The position numbers and the translations under genes are program-made. A DNA stretch of 44,734 bases from CAYXLI01 sp964464925 (GTDB lineage: Bacteria; Acidobacteriota; Terriglobia; Bryobacterales; Bryobacteraceae), in assembly GCA_964464925.1 (NCBI GenBank), contig CAYXLI010000039.1, forward strand, positions 1-44,734, written 5' to 3'. Of this stretch, positions 28,701-36,574 are shown one piece after another. The first letter of the stretch is position 1. Each line of letters opens with the position of its first letter. Under the pieces are notes generated by a model. That model did no database searches. It was not told the DNA's origin and saw only the letters and a program-made list of their open reading frames with translations.

Positions 28701-29600
28701 ATGTTGTTACGATTCGCGCCTATCGTCGCCCTGCTCGGATTAACGTTTCCGGCTTGGGCGATCGCTCCCGCCCGCCCCGGCACGTTGAACTACTTGGAAG
28801 GCCAGGCGGCAATTGAGGGCAATTCCGTCACTTCGAAATCCGTCGGCCAAACAGAGCTGATTGCGGGTCAGGTGCTCGAAACCCAGCAGGGTAAGGCCGA
28901 AGTGCTTCTCACACCGGGCGCCTTCCTCCGGCTGGATAGCAACAGCGCGATTCGCATGCTCTCGCCCGGCCTCACCGATACGCAGGTTCAGGTGCTGCGC
29001 GGCAAAGCGCTGGTGGAAATAACCGACCTGAAAAAAGAGAACAGTCTCCTTGTGAGGGAATCCGGAGCCCAGATTGCCCTCGTAAAGAACGGCCTGTATG
29101 AAGTGGATGCCGGCCAGCAGCGCGTCCGGGTGTTTGATGGCAGGGCAGTCGTCACCGAAGACGATCAAAAGATCGATCTGAAGAAGGGACACTCGGCGTC
29201 CGTCTCCGCCCCTCTGCAAAGCCAAAAGTTCGACCGCGATGCCGCGAAAGATGACCTATACAACTGGAGCAAATTGCGCTCTGAATATCTCTCACAGGCA
29301 AGCGCGCAAACGGCTCGCGTTTACGTTTCTCAACCCGGCTGGTCCGGCTCAGGCTGGTACTGGAATCCTTACTTCGGAACCTGGTCCTTCTTGCCCGGCG
29401 ATCCGTTTCTTTATAGCCCGTTTGGCTTCGGGTACTACTCCCCGCGTTATTTCTGGGGCGGCCCACCGGTTTACTATTACCGCCCGCGGCCTTACTATCG
29501 TGCCCCGCGCGTAGTGGTCCCGGCACGTCCGCCTGTTCCACACTCGTTTAGCGCGCCGCGCATATATGGCGGCACCCGCTCCGGCCACCTGGGCCGCTAG
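28701..29600 (+). CDS. Secreted FecR-domain protein with aromatic/proline-rich tail
   Basis: A 299-residue protein from ATG at 28701, chosen because GGAG (28689-28692) lies eight bases upstream and a signal peptide (LLRFAPIVALLGLTFPAWA) follows. Residues about 25-165 form a FecR-type beta domain (AEVLLTPGAFLRLDSNSAIRM, VRVFDGRAVVTEDDQKIDLK). Residues about 205-285 are extremely rich in Tyr, Pro, Trp, Phe and Gly, and the protein ends SGHLGR. There is no sigma-factor gene nearby and no transmembrane helix besides the signal, so it is not a classical FecR anti-sigma factor; an envelope or surface role is more likely. Its stop codon overlaps that of the convergent amidohydrolase. The function is unknown. 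Confidence 0.82.
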   Translation: MLLRFAPIVALLGLTFPAWAIAPARPGTLNYLEGQAAIEGNSVTSKSVGQTELIAGQVLETQQGKAEVLLTPGAFLRLDSNSAIRMLSPGLTDTQVQVLRGKALVEITDLKKENSLLVRESGAQIALVKNGLYEVDAGQQRVRVFDGRAVVTEDDQKIDLKKGHSASVSAPLQSQKFDRDAAKDDLYNWSKLRSEYLSQASAQTARVYVSQPGWSGSGWYWNPYFGTWSFLPGDPFLYSPFGFGYYSPRYFWGGPPVYYYRPRPYYRAPRVVVPARPPVPHSFSAPRIYGGTRSGHLGR

Positions 29601-31288
29601 TTTTTGCTCTGCTTCGCAACAACTTTGCCGTCCAGGACCACCATAACCGGCTGGATCTCCTTGATCTGCTCCTCGGGGCAGGTCAAGTAGTCCCGGTCGA
29701 TCACCACCAGGTCAGCAAACTTTCCCTTTTCGATCGATCCGCGAACGTCCTCGGCAAAATGCAGGTAAGCCGGGGCATTCGTATACATGCGTAAGGCCTG
29801 CTCCCGCGTGATGCGTTGCTCCGGATGCAGCACCCGGCCATCATGCATGCGCCGCGTCACAGCCGTCCACATTCCCCGGAAAGGGTTATAAGGATTCACG
29901 GCAGTGTCCTTATCATGCCCGATCATGTGGTCGCTTCCGCTCACCACAACGATTCCGGCATCCGTCAGCGACTTCAAGGGAAGAAAGTACGTCATCTTGT
30001 CGTATCCGAATACCTTCTCCAGCGCTGGGCCGTCCTTCTCCAACCAGGCCGGCTGCGCATCAACCAAAATTCCCAATCGCTTCGTCCGCGCAATCGACTC
30101 CGCATCTTGGAAATTTGCATGCATGGAGTGAGAACGGCTTTCTTTGATGCCCGGCAGTTTCTCAAAGGCGTCGAGCAGATTGTCGATCGCTCCGCCGCCC
30201 ACGTCGTGCGCCGTAAGTTGCCAACCCTTCTCCCGGGCGGCCCGGAAAATTGTGAGCAGTTTATCCGGCGCGATAAACAACTGGCCTCGCCCCGCATCGC
30301 CGCCGTAGAGCTGCTTGCCGAACTCGCCATACGGCTCACGCTGATACGCCGTGCCGATGGTCATTCCGCCATCGAGCGTCACTTTAAACGTGCCGAACTT
30401 CAACCAGTCGTCGCCAGTATTCGTCGTGTAGTTGGCCGACCGGATCTGCGAAACCAGCTCCTCTGTCGGTAGCGCCGCATTCACGCGCCAGGTCATTACC
30501 ACACGTAACGGAAGCCGGTTTCGCAGATGCAGATCCTGATAAAGAGCGATATCTTCAGGCGTAACGGCACGATCCCCAACAGTGGTTAGCCCGGCATCGC
30601 GATACCGTTTTAGCTGATCTTCCAGGGCCTTCAGCTTTTCCTCGCGCGTGAACGATCCGTTCACATCCACACCCTTCACCAGTGTGGTCGCGTTGCGCAG
30701 AATGCCGTTCGGCTCGCCATCGGCTCGCTTACCGATCTCGCCGCGTGGAGGATTCGGCGTATTCCGTGTGATCCCACACATCTCAAGCGCCTTTGAGTTC
30801 AGCACCCAAACGTAGCTCGCATCGAAGAGAACCGGATGATCCTTGGTCACATCCAGCACTTCGCGCGTGGGCATGCGCATTTCCTTCAATCGCGTCGGGA
30901 ACGTGCGCGGCACAATGATCCACTGCCCTTTCGGCGTGACCGCCGCCTTATCGCGGATAAACTTCTGCACCGCAGCATAGGAGTCCAAAGGTGGTAATTT
31001 CCCCCGCAACTCCGATTCGCCTGCGCCCAACGTATGCACATGCGCGTCCGTCAGTCCGGGCAGGACCGTCTTGCCCTTCAGGTCAATCGACTCCCCTTTA
31101 TACGCTCGAAGAATGTTGTCATTGGACCCGACTGCGACAATGCGGTTGCCCTGCACAGCCACCGCTTGCGCGATGGAAAACTTGGGATCGGCGGTAACGA
31201 TCTTTCCGTGATGAAGAATCAGGGTCGCTTCTGCTCCCAGACCTAGCGTCGGGAGCAGAAGGATCGGGAGAAAAACTGGGAGTTTCAC
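29597..31288 (-). CDS. Secreted amidohydrolase (YtcJ/amidohydrolase-3 type)
   Basis: A 563-residue metal-dependent hydrolase with an N-terminal signal peptide (MKLPVFLPILLLPTLGLGAEA). The HxH motif is in VLPGLTDAHVHTLGAGESEL (near residue 83). Further signatures are LTAHDVGGGAIDNLLDAFE, HSMHANFQDAE and VVVSGSDHMIGHD, with the urease-like beta-sandwich completed at the C-terminus (SIEKGKFADLVVIDRDYL). It probably cleaves an amide or carbamate outside the cytoplasm. The start is GTG at 31288, and GTGA overlaps the stop of the xylose-isomerase-like gene by four bases, so the two are co-translated. The substrate cannot be deduced. Confidence 0.9.
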   Translation of the reverse strand: MKLPVFLPILLLPTLGLGAEATLILHHGKIVTADPKFSIAQAVAVQGNRIVAVGSNDNILRAYKGESIDLKGKTVLPGLTDAHVHTLGAGESELRGKLPPLDSYAAVQKFIRDKAAVTPKGQWIIVPRTFPTRLKEMRMPTREVLDVTKDHPVLFDASYVWVLNSKALEMCGITRNTPNPPRGEIGKRADGEPNGILRNATTLVKGVDVNGSFTREEKLKALEDQLKRYRDAGLTTVGDRAVTPEDIALYQDLHLRNRLPLRVVMTWRVNAALPTEELVSQIRSANYTTNTGDDWLKFGTFKVTLDGGMTIGTAYQREPYGEFGKQLYGGDAGRGQLFIAPDKLLTIFRAAREKGWQLTAHDVGGGAIDNLLDAFEKLPGIKESRSHSMHANFQDAESIARTKRLGILVDAQPAWLEKDGPALEKVFGYDKMTYFLPLKSLTDAGIVVVSGSDHMIGHDKDTAVNPYNPFRGMWTAVTRRMHDGRVLHPEQRITREQALRMYTNAPAYLHFAEDVRGSIEKGKFADLVVIDRDYLTCPEEQIKEIQPVMVVLDGKVVAKQSKN

Positions 31289-32520
31289 AGCGAGTAGACG
31301 CGTCCGCGGTGAGCGCCAATCAATAATTGGAACATCCGGTGTGCGATCAGTTCATGCAGCGAGAGCAGCTCCTTGTTCGCTTCGGTGATCGCCTGCACAT
31401 CCTTACCCGAAACCGCTCCGCCCGCCTTCAGCGCGTCGGTGGCTTCTTTAATGATGGGGTCCGTCAGGACCTCACCAGCCATCTCCCACAGGGTGATAAA
31501 GCGGTCCACGGCCGTCGGAAAACTCACCGCAAACACGCCATGCTGGCTGGTCGTTCGTGGCGGCTTGTAGTCGAGATTGAAAGGACCGTTGAACCCATAC
31601 ATCCGCAACAGGACCAGCACGTTCAGCCAGTCGAGCGGATTCACCAGGCCTACCGCGATATCCACGTCATGCTTCAACCGGTATCCGTCGTTGATGTCGA
31701 AGTGGAACAGCTTGCCGCACATCAGCGCACGAGCCAAAGCAGCGCGCGGCGCTGCGCCCCACATCAACTCATGCAGATATTCCGGATTCAATCCGACCAT
31801 GTCCGGATGCTTCAGCAATCCCGAGAAGATCAGTGCGAGCATCGCATCGCTGGTTGGCAGCAGGATCTCAGCCTGCGGCTCAAACGGCTTGGCCTCCAGG
31901 CAGTGCTTCAGCGTGGGCCGGTTGTACTTCTTAGCGATCGCAATATCCGCTTCACAGGCAGCATTCAATCCTTCCGCATACCACTTGAGCGTCTGCACTT
32001 CATCGATCGCGCCCTGCACGTAATAGCCGAGCGAGCCCGGCCAGTACACCGCATACTGCGCGCCTAATTCGTGCCCGATGCCCACCGTGTTTCCAAGCCG
32101 GTAAGCCGCATACTCACGCACAGCGGACGACTCAGCCGCTGGGCTCGCAGCGAACACCGCGTGATGAAACGTCTCGGTCGTGACCATGGAGCACTTGAGT
32201 CCGTACTTGGACAGCGCGCTCTTGATCCCGCCCACGATCTCGGCCTGTTTGTCCGTGCCGATCGCGTTTGTCGGAATTACGTCTGTATCGTGCGTGCACC
32301 AATATGGAATGCCGATCTCGCTGTAGTGGCGGATCACATCCTCGTATCCGATCGAAGGACGCGTCGGCGCATGGAACAGCGCGTTGCCTTCGTAGGCGGC
32401 CGCCCACTGCGGGCCCGAGATGAAATATTTCCGGCGCGTATCCGGCGAATACGAACCGCCGCAGGCCTTCATTAGGCGTTCGACGAGAGACTGCTGTTGA
32501 TCAACTGGGATGGGGTTCAT
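31285..32520 (-). CDS. Xylose-isomerase-like TIM-barrel enzyme
   Basis: A 411-residue cytoplasmic enzyme of the xylose isomerase superfamily, closest by eye to the short group I enzymes. All catalytic and metal residues have counterparts: His77 and Asp80 (THDTDVIP), Glu209 and Lys211 (LEAKPFEP), Glu247 and His250 (GLNPEYLHE), Asp275 (FHFDINDG), Asp285 and Asp287 (KHDVDIA), and Asp317 (LDYKPPR). It should interconvert an aldose and a ketose with two divalent metals; D-xylose is likely but not certain. The ATG at 32520 has GGAG six bases upstream. It is divergent from the MGH1/GH63-like glucosidase and overlaps the secreted amidohydrolase by four bases. Confidence 0.85.
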   Translation of the reverse strand: MNPIPVDQQQSLVERLMKACGGSYSPDTRRKYFISGPQWAAAYEGNALFHAPTRPSIGYEDVIRHYSEIGIPYWCTHDTDVIPTNAIGTDKQAEIVGGIKSALSKYGLKCSMVTTETFHHAVFAASPAAESSAVREYAAYRLGNTVGIGHELGAQYAVYWPGSLGYYVQGAIDEVQTLKWYAEGLNAACEADIAIAKKYNRPTLKHCLEAKPFEPQAEILLPTSDAMLALIFSGLLKHPDMVGLNPEYLHELMWGAAPRAALARALMCGKLFHFDINDGYRLKHDVDIAVGLVNPLDWLNVLVLLRMYGFNGPFNLDYKPPRTTSQHGVFAVSFPTAVDRFITLWEMAGEVLTDPIIKEATDALKAGGAVSGKDVQAITEANKELLSLHELIAHRMFQLLIGAHRGRVYSL

Positions 32521-32540
32521 GCTTGGCTCCGAGAAAACCC

Positions 32541-32546
32541 ATCATA
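32541..32546 (-). promoter_or_regulatory. -10 box for the xylose-isomerase-like gene
   Basis: TATGAT on the minus strand matches the consensus at five of six positions. It lies 20 bases before ATG at 32520, leaving room for the GGAG ribosome binding site. No good -35 box is visible. Confidence 0.35.
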
Positions 32547-32554
32547 CATCTGCG

Positions 32555-32563
32555 TGTTACACT
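32555..32563 (+). promoter_or_regulatory. Extended -10 box ten bases before the glucosidase start
   Basis: TGTTACACT has the TGn extension and four of six matches to TATAAT. ATG at 32574 follows after ten bases without a ribosome binding site, so the transcript may be leaderless. Confidence 0.35.
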
Positions 32564-32573
32564 CTCCGCATCC

Positions 32574-35195
32574 ATGACTCGCGAAGAGATCCGGCTCAAG
32601 GAATCCTCTGATCGAACTGCTCACTGGAAGCGCTGGGGGCCTTATCTGAGCGAGCGCGCTTGGGCGAGCGTGCGTGAAGATTACAGCGCGAATGGCGACG
32701 TTTGGAACTACTTCCCGCATGACCACGCACGCTCCCGCGCTTATCGCTGGAGCGAGGATGGAATCGGCGGCATCTGTGACCGGCATCAGCACATCTGCTT
32801 CGCTATCGCACTCTGGAATGGGAAGGATCCAATCCTCAAAGAGCGCTTGTTCGGAGTGACGGGCCCCGAGGGCAATCACGGCGAAGATGTGAAGGAGCAG
32901 TATTACTTCCTCGACAGCACGCCGACACACTCCTATATGAAGTTCCTGTACAAGTACCCACAGCGCGAGTTTCCCTATCTCCAGCTTGTGGAGGAGAACG
33001 GCCGCCGCTCCAAGTTGGATCCTGAGTTCGATCTGATGGACACGGGTATCTTCGACGACAACCGTTACTTCGATGTCTTTGTCGAGTATGCGAAACAAGA
33101 TCCGGAAGACATCTGCATCCGCATCAGCGTCGCCAATCGCGGTCCGGATAGAGTTACCGTACACCTGCTTCCACACATCTGGTTCCGCAATCGCTGGTCC
33201 TGGGCCGACCCAACGCAGAAGGCGCTCCTCCAGAGGTCGGGCGACGGACTCATTCAACTCGACGACCCCTATTACGGGCGCCGCTGGCTCGCCTGCGAGA
33301 ACAATCCGCAGCTCCTGTTTACTGACAATGAAACAAACGAGCAGCGTCTGTTTGGGTCGCGCAATCACAACCTATACGTGAAGGATGCGTTTCACCGCTA
33401 CCTGATCGGGCGCGAAGAGAAGGCGGTGAATCCTGCCAGTCGCGGCACAAAAGCGTGCGCAGTTTATCCACTCACGCTCGATCCAGGTGCCACCACTGTA
33501 ATCAAACTTCGGCTGAATGATCGTGTCCCCGCGATCGACGACGAGTTTGAGCTCACATTCCAGGAGCGCATCCAGGAAGCGGAAGAGTTCTTCTGGTCGA
33601 TCACGCCTTCCGAACTCAGCGAGGACGGCCGCAATGTCATGCGCCAGGCGCTGGCCGGTCTGCTCTGGTCCAAGCAGTATTACCACTACGTTGTTCGTGA
33701 TTGGCTCATTGGCGATCCGCTCCTCCCGCCCCCTCCTCCGGAACGCCTCAACGGGCGCAACAGCGACTGGGGCCACCTGTATAACGCAGACGTGATCTCC
33801 ATGCCCGACACTTGGGAATACCCCTGGTATGCCGCATGGGACCTCTGCTTTCACACGATTCCTATCGCAATCATGGACGCTGACTTCGCGAAGGAGCAGA
33901 TCGTTCTCATGCTCCGCGAATGGTACATGCATCCGAATGGGCAGGTTCCGGCATATGAGTGGTGCTTCAACGACGTCAATCCCCCGGTGTTTGCCTGGGC
34001 TGCTTGGCGGGTCTACAAAATCGAGAAAAAGCGCACCGGCGTCGGTGATCTGAAGTTTTTGGAACGCGTCTTCCATAAACTGCTGCTCAACTTCACATGG
34101 TGGGTGAATCGCAAGGACTCCCAAGGCCGCAACATCTTCGAGGGCGGCTTCCTCGGTTTGGATAACATCGGCATCTTTGATCGCAGCAAGCCTTTGCCCG
34201 GCGGCGGCTACATCGAACAGGCAGACGGCACCGGATGGATGGCCATGTACACGCTGAACCTGCTCGCCATCGCAATGGAGCTTGCCGCAACTGACAACAC
34301 CTATGAGGACGTCGCCAGCAAATTCTGGGAGCACTTCCTTTACATAGCGCAAGCCATCAACCACATCGGATCTGATGAGATTGGTCTGTGGGATCCGTAC
34401 GACAGCTTCTTTTACGATCTGGTGCACCTCACAGACGGCCGCCAGGTGCCCGTGAAGGTGCGGTCCATGGTCGGGCTGATTCCATTGTTCGCGGTCGAGA
34501 CGCTCGAGAGGGAAGTACTCGAGAAGCTTCCGGGATTCAAGCGCCGCATGGACTGGTTTCTGGAACACCGCCAGGACCTCATTGAAAACGTGGCCAGCAT
34601 GCGCGCGCCAGGTGTCTCCGGACGCCGCCTCCTGTCTGTCGTCGGCAAGGAGCAATTGCAGAACATCCTTAAGATCGTTTTCAAGGAGGACGAGTTCCTT
34701 TCCCCTTACGGCCTGCGCGCGCTCTCCAAGGTGTATCAGGAACATCCCTACAAGCTCGATATGGACGGTGCCTCCTACACCATCAACTACGAGCCTGCGG
34801 AATCGGAGACCGGCATGTTCGGCGGTAACTCCAATTGGCGTGGCCCGGTCTGGTTTCCTGTCAACTATCTGTTTATCGAATCGCTGCAGAGGTTCGATTA
34901 CTACTACGGTCCGTCCTTTAGAATCGAGTTTCCGACCGGCTCCGGCAACTGGTGCACGCTCGGCCATTGCGCGGCAGAGCTTTCACGCCGCATGACCCGT
35001 CTGTTCCTCCGCGGGCCCGACGGCCACCGGCCCGCGCACGGCGGACAGGACCGCTACGCGACCGATGAGCACTGGCGCGACCTGGTCCTGTTTTACGAGT
35101 ATTTCCACGGTGACACCGGAGCCGGCCTCGGCGCGAGCCATCAAACCGGGTGGACCGGTCTGGTGGCGAAGATGATGCAGCAAAGTGGAGAATAG
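32574..35195 (+). CDS. MGH1/GH63-like glucosidase
   Basis: An 873-residue protein of the bacterial glucosidase group related to GH63 and mannosylglycerate hydrolase (MGH1-like alpha/alpha barrel). The N-terminal region has WKRWGPYLSERAWASVREDY and WNYFPHDHARSRAYRW. The barrel, from about residue 360, shows WLIGDP, GRNSDWGHLYNADVISMPD, WEYPWYAAWDLCFHTIP and YEWCFNDVNPPVFAWA, and ends with GGNSNWRGPVWFPVNYL. The Asp in the WDLCFH-type segment and a Glu near the C-terminus are the usual catalytic candidates. There is no signal peptide, so it is cytoplasmic. The ATG at 32574 is used because an in-frame TTG upstream adds only nonspecific residues. The substrate is an alpha-glucoside by family, not proven. 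Confidence 0.88.
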   Translation: MTREEIRLKESSDRTAHWKRWGPYLSERAWASVREDYSANGDVWNYFPHDHARSRAYRWSEDGIGGICDRHQHICFAIALWNGKDPILKERLFGVTGPEGNHGEDVKEQYYFLDSTPTHSYMKFLYKYPQREFPYLQLVEENGRRSKLDPEFDLMDTGIFDDNRYFDVFVEYAKQDPEDICIRISVANRGPDRVTVHLLPHIWFRNRWSWADPTQKALLQRSGDGLIQLDDPYYGRRWLACENNPQLLFTDNETNEQRLFGSRNHNLYVKDAFHRYLIGREEKAVNPASRGTKACAVYPLTLDPGATTVIKLRLNDRVPAIDDEFELTFQERIQEAEEFFWSITPSELSEDGRNVMRQALAGLLWSKQYYHYVVRDWLIGDPLLPPPPPERLNGRNSDWGHLYNADVISMPDTWEYPWYAAWDLCFHTIPIAIMDADFAKEQIVLMLREWYMHPNGQVPAYEWCFNDVNPPVFAWAAWRVYKIEKKRTGVGDLKFLERVFHKLLLNFTWWVNRKDSQGRNIFEGGFLGLDNIGIFDRSKPLPGGGYIEQADGTGWMAMYTLNLLAIAMELAATDNTYEDVASKFWEHFLYIAQAINHIGSDEIGLWDPYDSFFYDLVHLTDGRQVPVKVRSMVGLIPLFAVETLEREVLEKLPGFKRRMDWFLEHRQDLIENVASMRAPGVSGRRLLSVVGKEQLQNILKIVFKEDEFLSPYGLRALSKVYQEHPYKLDMDGASYTINYEPAESETGMFGGNSNWRGPVWFPVNYLFIESLQRFDYYYGPSFRIEFPTGSGNWCTLGHCAAELSRRMTRLFLRGPDGHRPAHGGQDRYATDEHWRDLVLFYEYFHGDTGAGLGASHQTGWTGLVAKMMQQSGE

Positions 35196-35200
35196 TCCAC

Positions 35201-36547
35201 GTGCGCTTTGTAGCGTTGCTAATCGCATTCGCCTGCCTCGCCTCCGGCGAGGTGCAGGTATCGGAATCCCGAGTCTCCGCCGGACAGTCTTCGCGTGCAC
35301 CGTTCGCGTTCTCGGCCCTCGGCTCAAAGTGGACTGAGGGCAATCCTCCGCGCATCCGTACATCCGCTGATGGTCTGTCTTGGAGCGAGTGGCGGAGCGT
35401 CCAGCTCTCGCACGACCTTGCCGACGAGCCCACCGGCAATCTGCTCTTTTTCGATCCTCCGCAAGCGTACGTCGAAGTGGACAGCGTGCCCGCGGGTCTC
35501 CGTCTAGTCTTCATCGACCCGGGCGCTTCCCCGCTCCGCAAGTCGCGCGTAAACGGCGCCAAGCCCGACATGGTCAGCCGAACGGAATGGGGTTGCCCGG
35601 ATGGCGAGAACTTCCGCGGTACCCCGACTTACACGCAGGTTACACACTTCATTGTCCACCACACGGGCGACTCATACCCCACCAAAGACTACCCTGCCTG
35701 GATCCGTGCCATCTGGACGTATCACGTGTTCAGTAATGGCTGGTCCGATATCGGCTACAACTACCTGATCGATCCCGAGGGCACGATCTACGTGGGCCGT
35801 GCCGGAGGCGACAACGTGCTCGGAGCGCACTTCTCCTGCCAGAACGGCGGCACGATGGGTGTCTCTCTGCTCGGCACCTATACCTCCGTGCGGCCCGCCC
35901 CAGCCACACTCGACTCGCTCTATAGCTTGCTCGCGTGGCGCGCCGGCGTTCTCAACATCGACCCACTCGGCATCACGTTCCACAAGGGCATGAACCAGAA
36001 TCTGGACAATATCAGCGGACATCGCGATGGAAACAATTCCCCGCAGTCCTGTACCCGGACCGAGTGCCCTGGCGACGCGTTCTATCCGGCATTGCCGGAG
36101 GTTCGGAAACAGGTGGCGGCGCGCATCGCTGCCGCCAATTGGACGCCGAGTGGTCTGTGGCATCTCACCTCGCGACGCGGCGGTCTTTCCTACTGGTATG
36201 GGGACGACAAAACGGGCTCTTACGATACTCCCGGCCAACCCAATTCAGGCACGCTCGAATCATCGCCCTTCACGCTCGCGTCGGATGCGAAGCTCACCTT
36301 CCGTACCATCTGGCAGACCGAAGGGCCGTATCCCTTCTATGACCAGATGTGGATCGAGGTAAAGATAGGCGATGCCGAATGGACACCGCTCAAGCAAATC
36401 TACGGCATGTCTCCCTACGATTGGCAGATAATGTCCATCGACCTGCCGTTTCGCGGAAATATCCGGGTCCGCTTCCGGTTCGACACGATGGATGCGCTCT
36501 ATAACGGCTTCGAGGGATGGTACGTCGACTCCATACGAGTTCAATAG
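35201..36547 (+). CDS. Secreted PGRP-type N-acetylmuramoyl-L-alanine amidase
   Basis: A 448-residue exported peptidoglycan amidase. The start is GTG at 35201, with GGAG (35187-35190) ten bases upstream, giving a signal peptide (RFVALLIAFACLASG). The amidase_2/PGRP domain (about 120-310) holds the zinc ligands in HFIVHHTGD, ISGHRDGNN and TECPGD, with GYNYLIDPEGTIYVGR between them. The N-terminal beta region (about 20-110) precedes it. A C-terminal jellyroll-like domain (about 325-448) runs from WHLTSRRGGLSYWYGD to GWYVDSIRVQ and resembles the MAM/lectin-like modules of secreted proteases. It cuts the amide between MurNAc and L-Ala. It begins five bases after the glucosidase stop, so the two are likely co-transcribed. 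Confidence 0.92.
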   Translation: MRFVALLIAFACLASGEVQVSESRVSAGQSSRAPFAFSALGSKWTEGNPPRIRTSADGLSWSEWRSVQLSHDLADEPTGNLLFFDPPQAYVEVDSVPAGLRLVFIDPGASPLRKSRVNGAKPDMVSRTEWGCPDGENFRGTPTYTQVTHFIVHHTGDSYPTKDYPAWIRAIWTYHVFSNGWSDIGYNYLIDPEGTIYVGRAGGDNVLGAHFSCQNGGTMGVSLLGTYTSVRPAPATLDSLYSLLAWRAGVLNIDPLGITFHKGMNQNLDNISGHRDGNNSPQSCTRTECPGDAFYPALPEVRKQVAARIAAANWTPSGLWHLTSRRGGLSYWYGDDKTGSYDTPGQPNSGTLESSPFTLASDAKLTFRTIWQTEGPYPFYDQMWIEVKIGDAEWTPLKQIYGMSPYDWQIMSIDLPFRGNIRVRFRFDTMDALYNGFEGWYVDSIRVQ

Positions 36548-36557
36548 GAAACTTGCC

Positions 36558-36566
36558 TGATAAAAT
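36558..36566 (+). promoter_or_regulatory. Extended -10 box of acs
   Basis: TGATAAAAT combines TGn with five of six matches to TATAAT. ATG at 36575 comes eight bases later with no ribosome binding site in between, which suggests a very short leader or none. Confidence 0.5.
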
Positions 36567-36574
36567 CTGACTCA

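Noticed and set aside
28701..29600. FecR-type iron-signalling system
   Set aside because: No sigma factor or TonB receptor gene is nearby and the protein is predicted to be secreted rather than membrane-spanning.
33372..34967. A 531-codon open frame on the minus strand inside the MGH1/GH63-like gene
   Set aside because: It shows no family features and lies wholly within a conserved glucosidase; it is treated as a by-product of codon bias.
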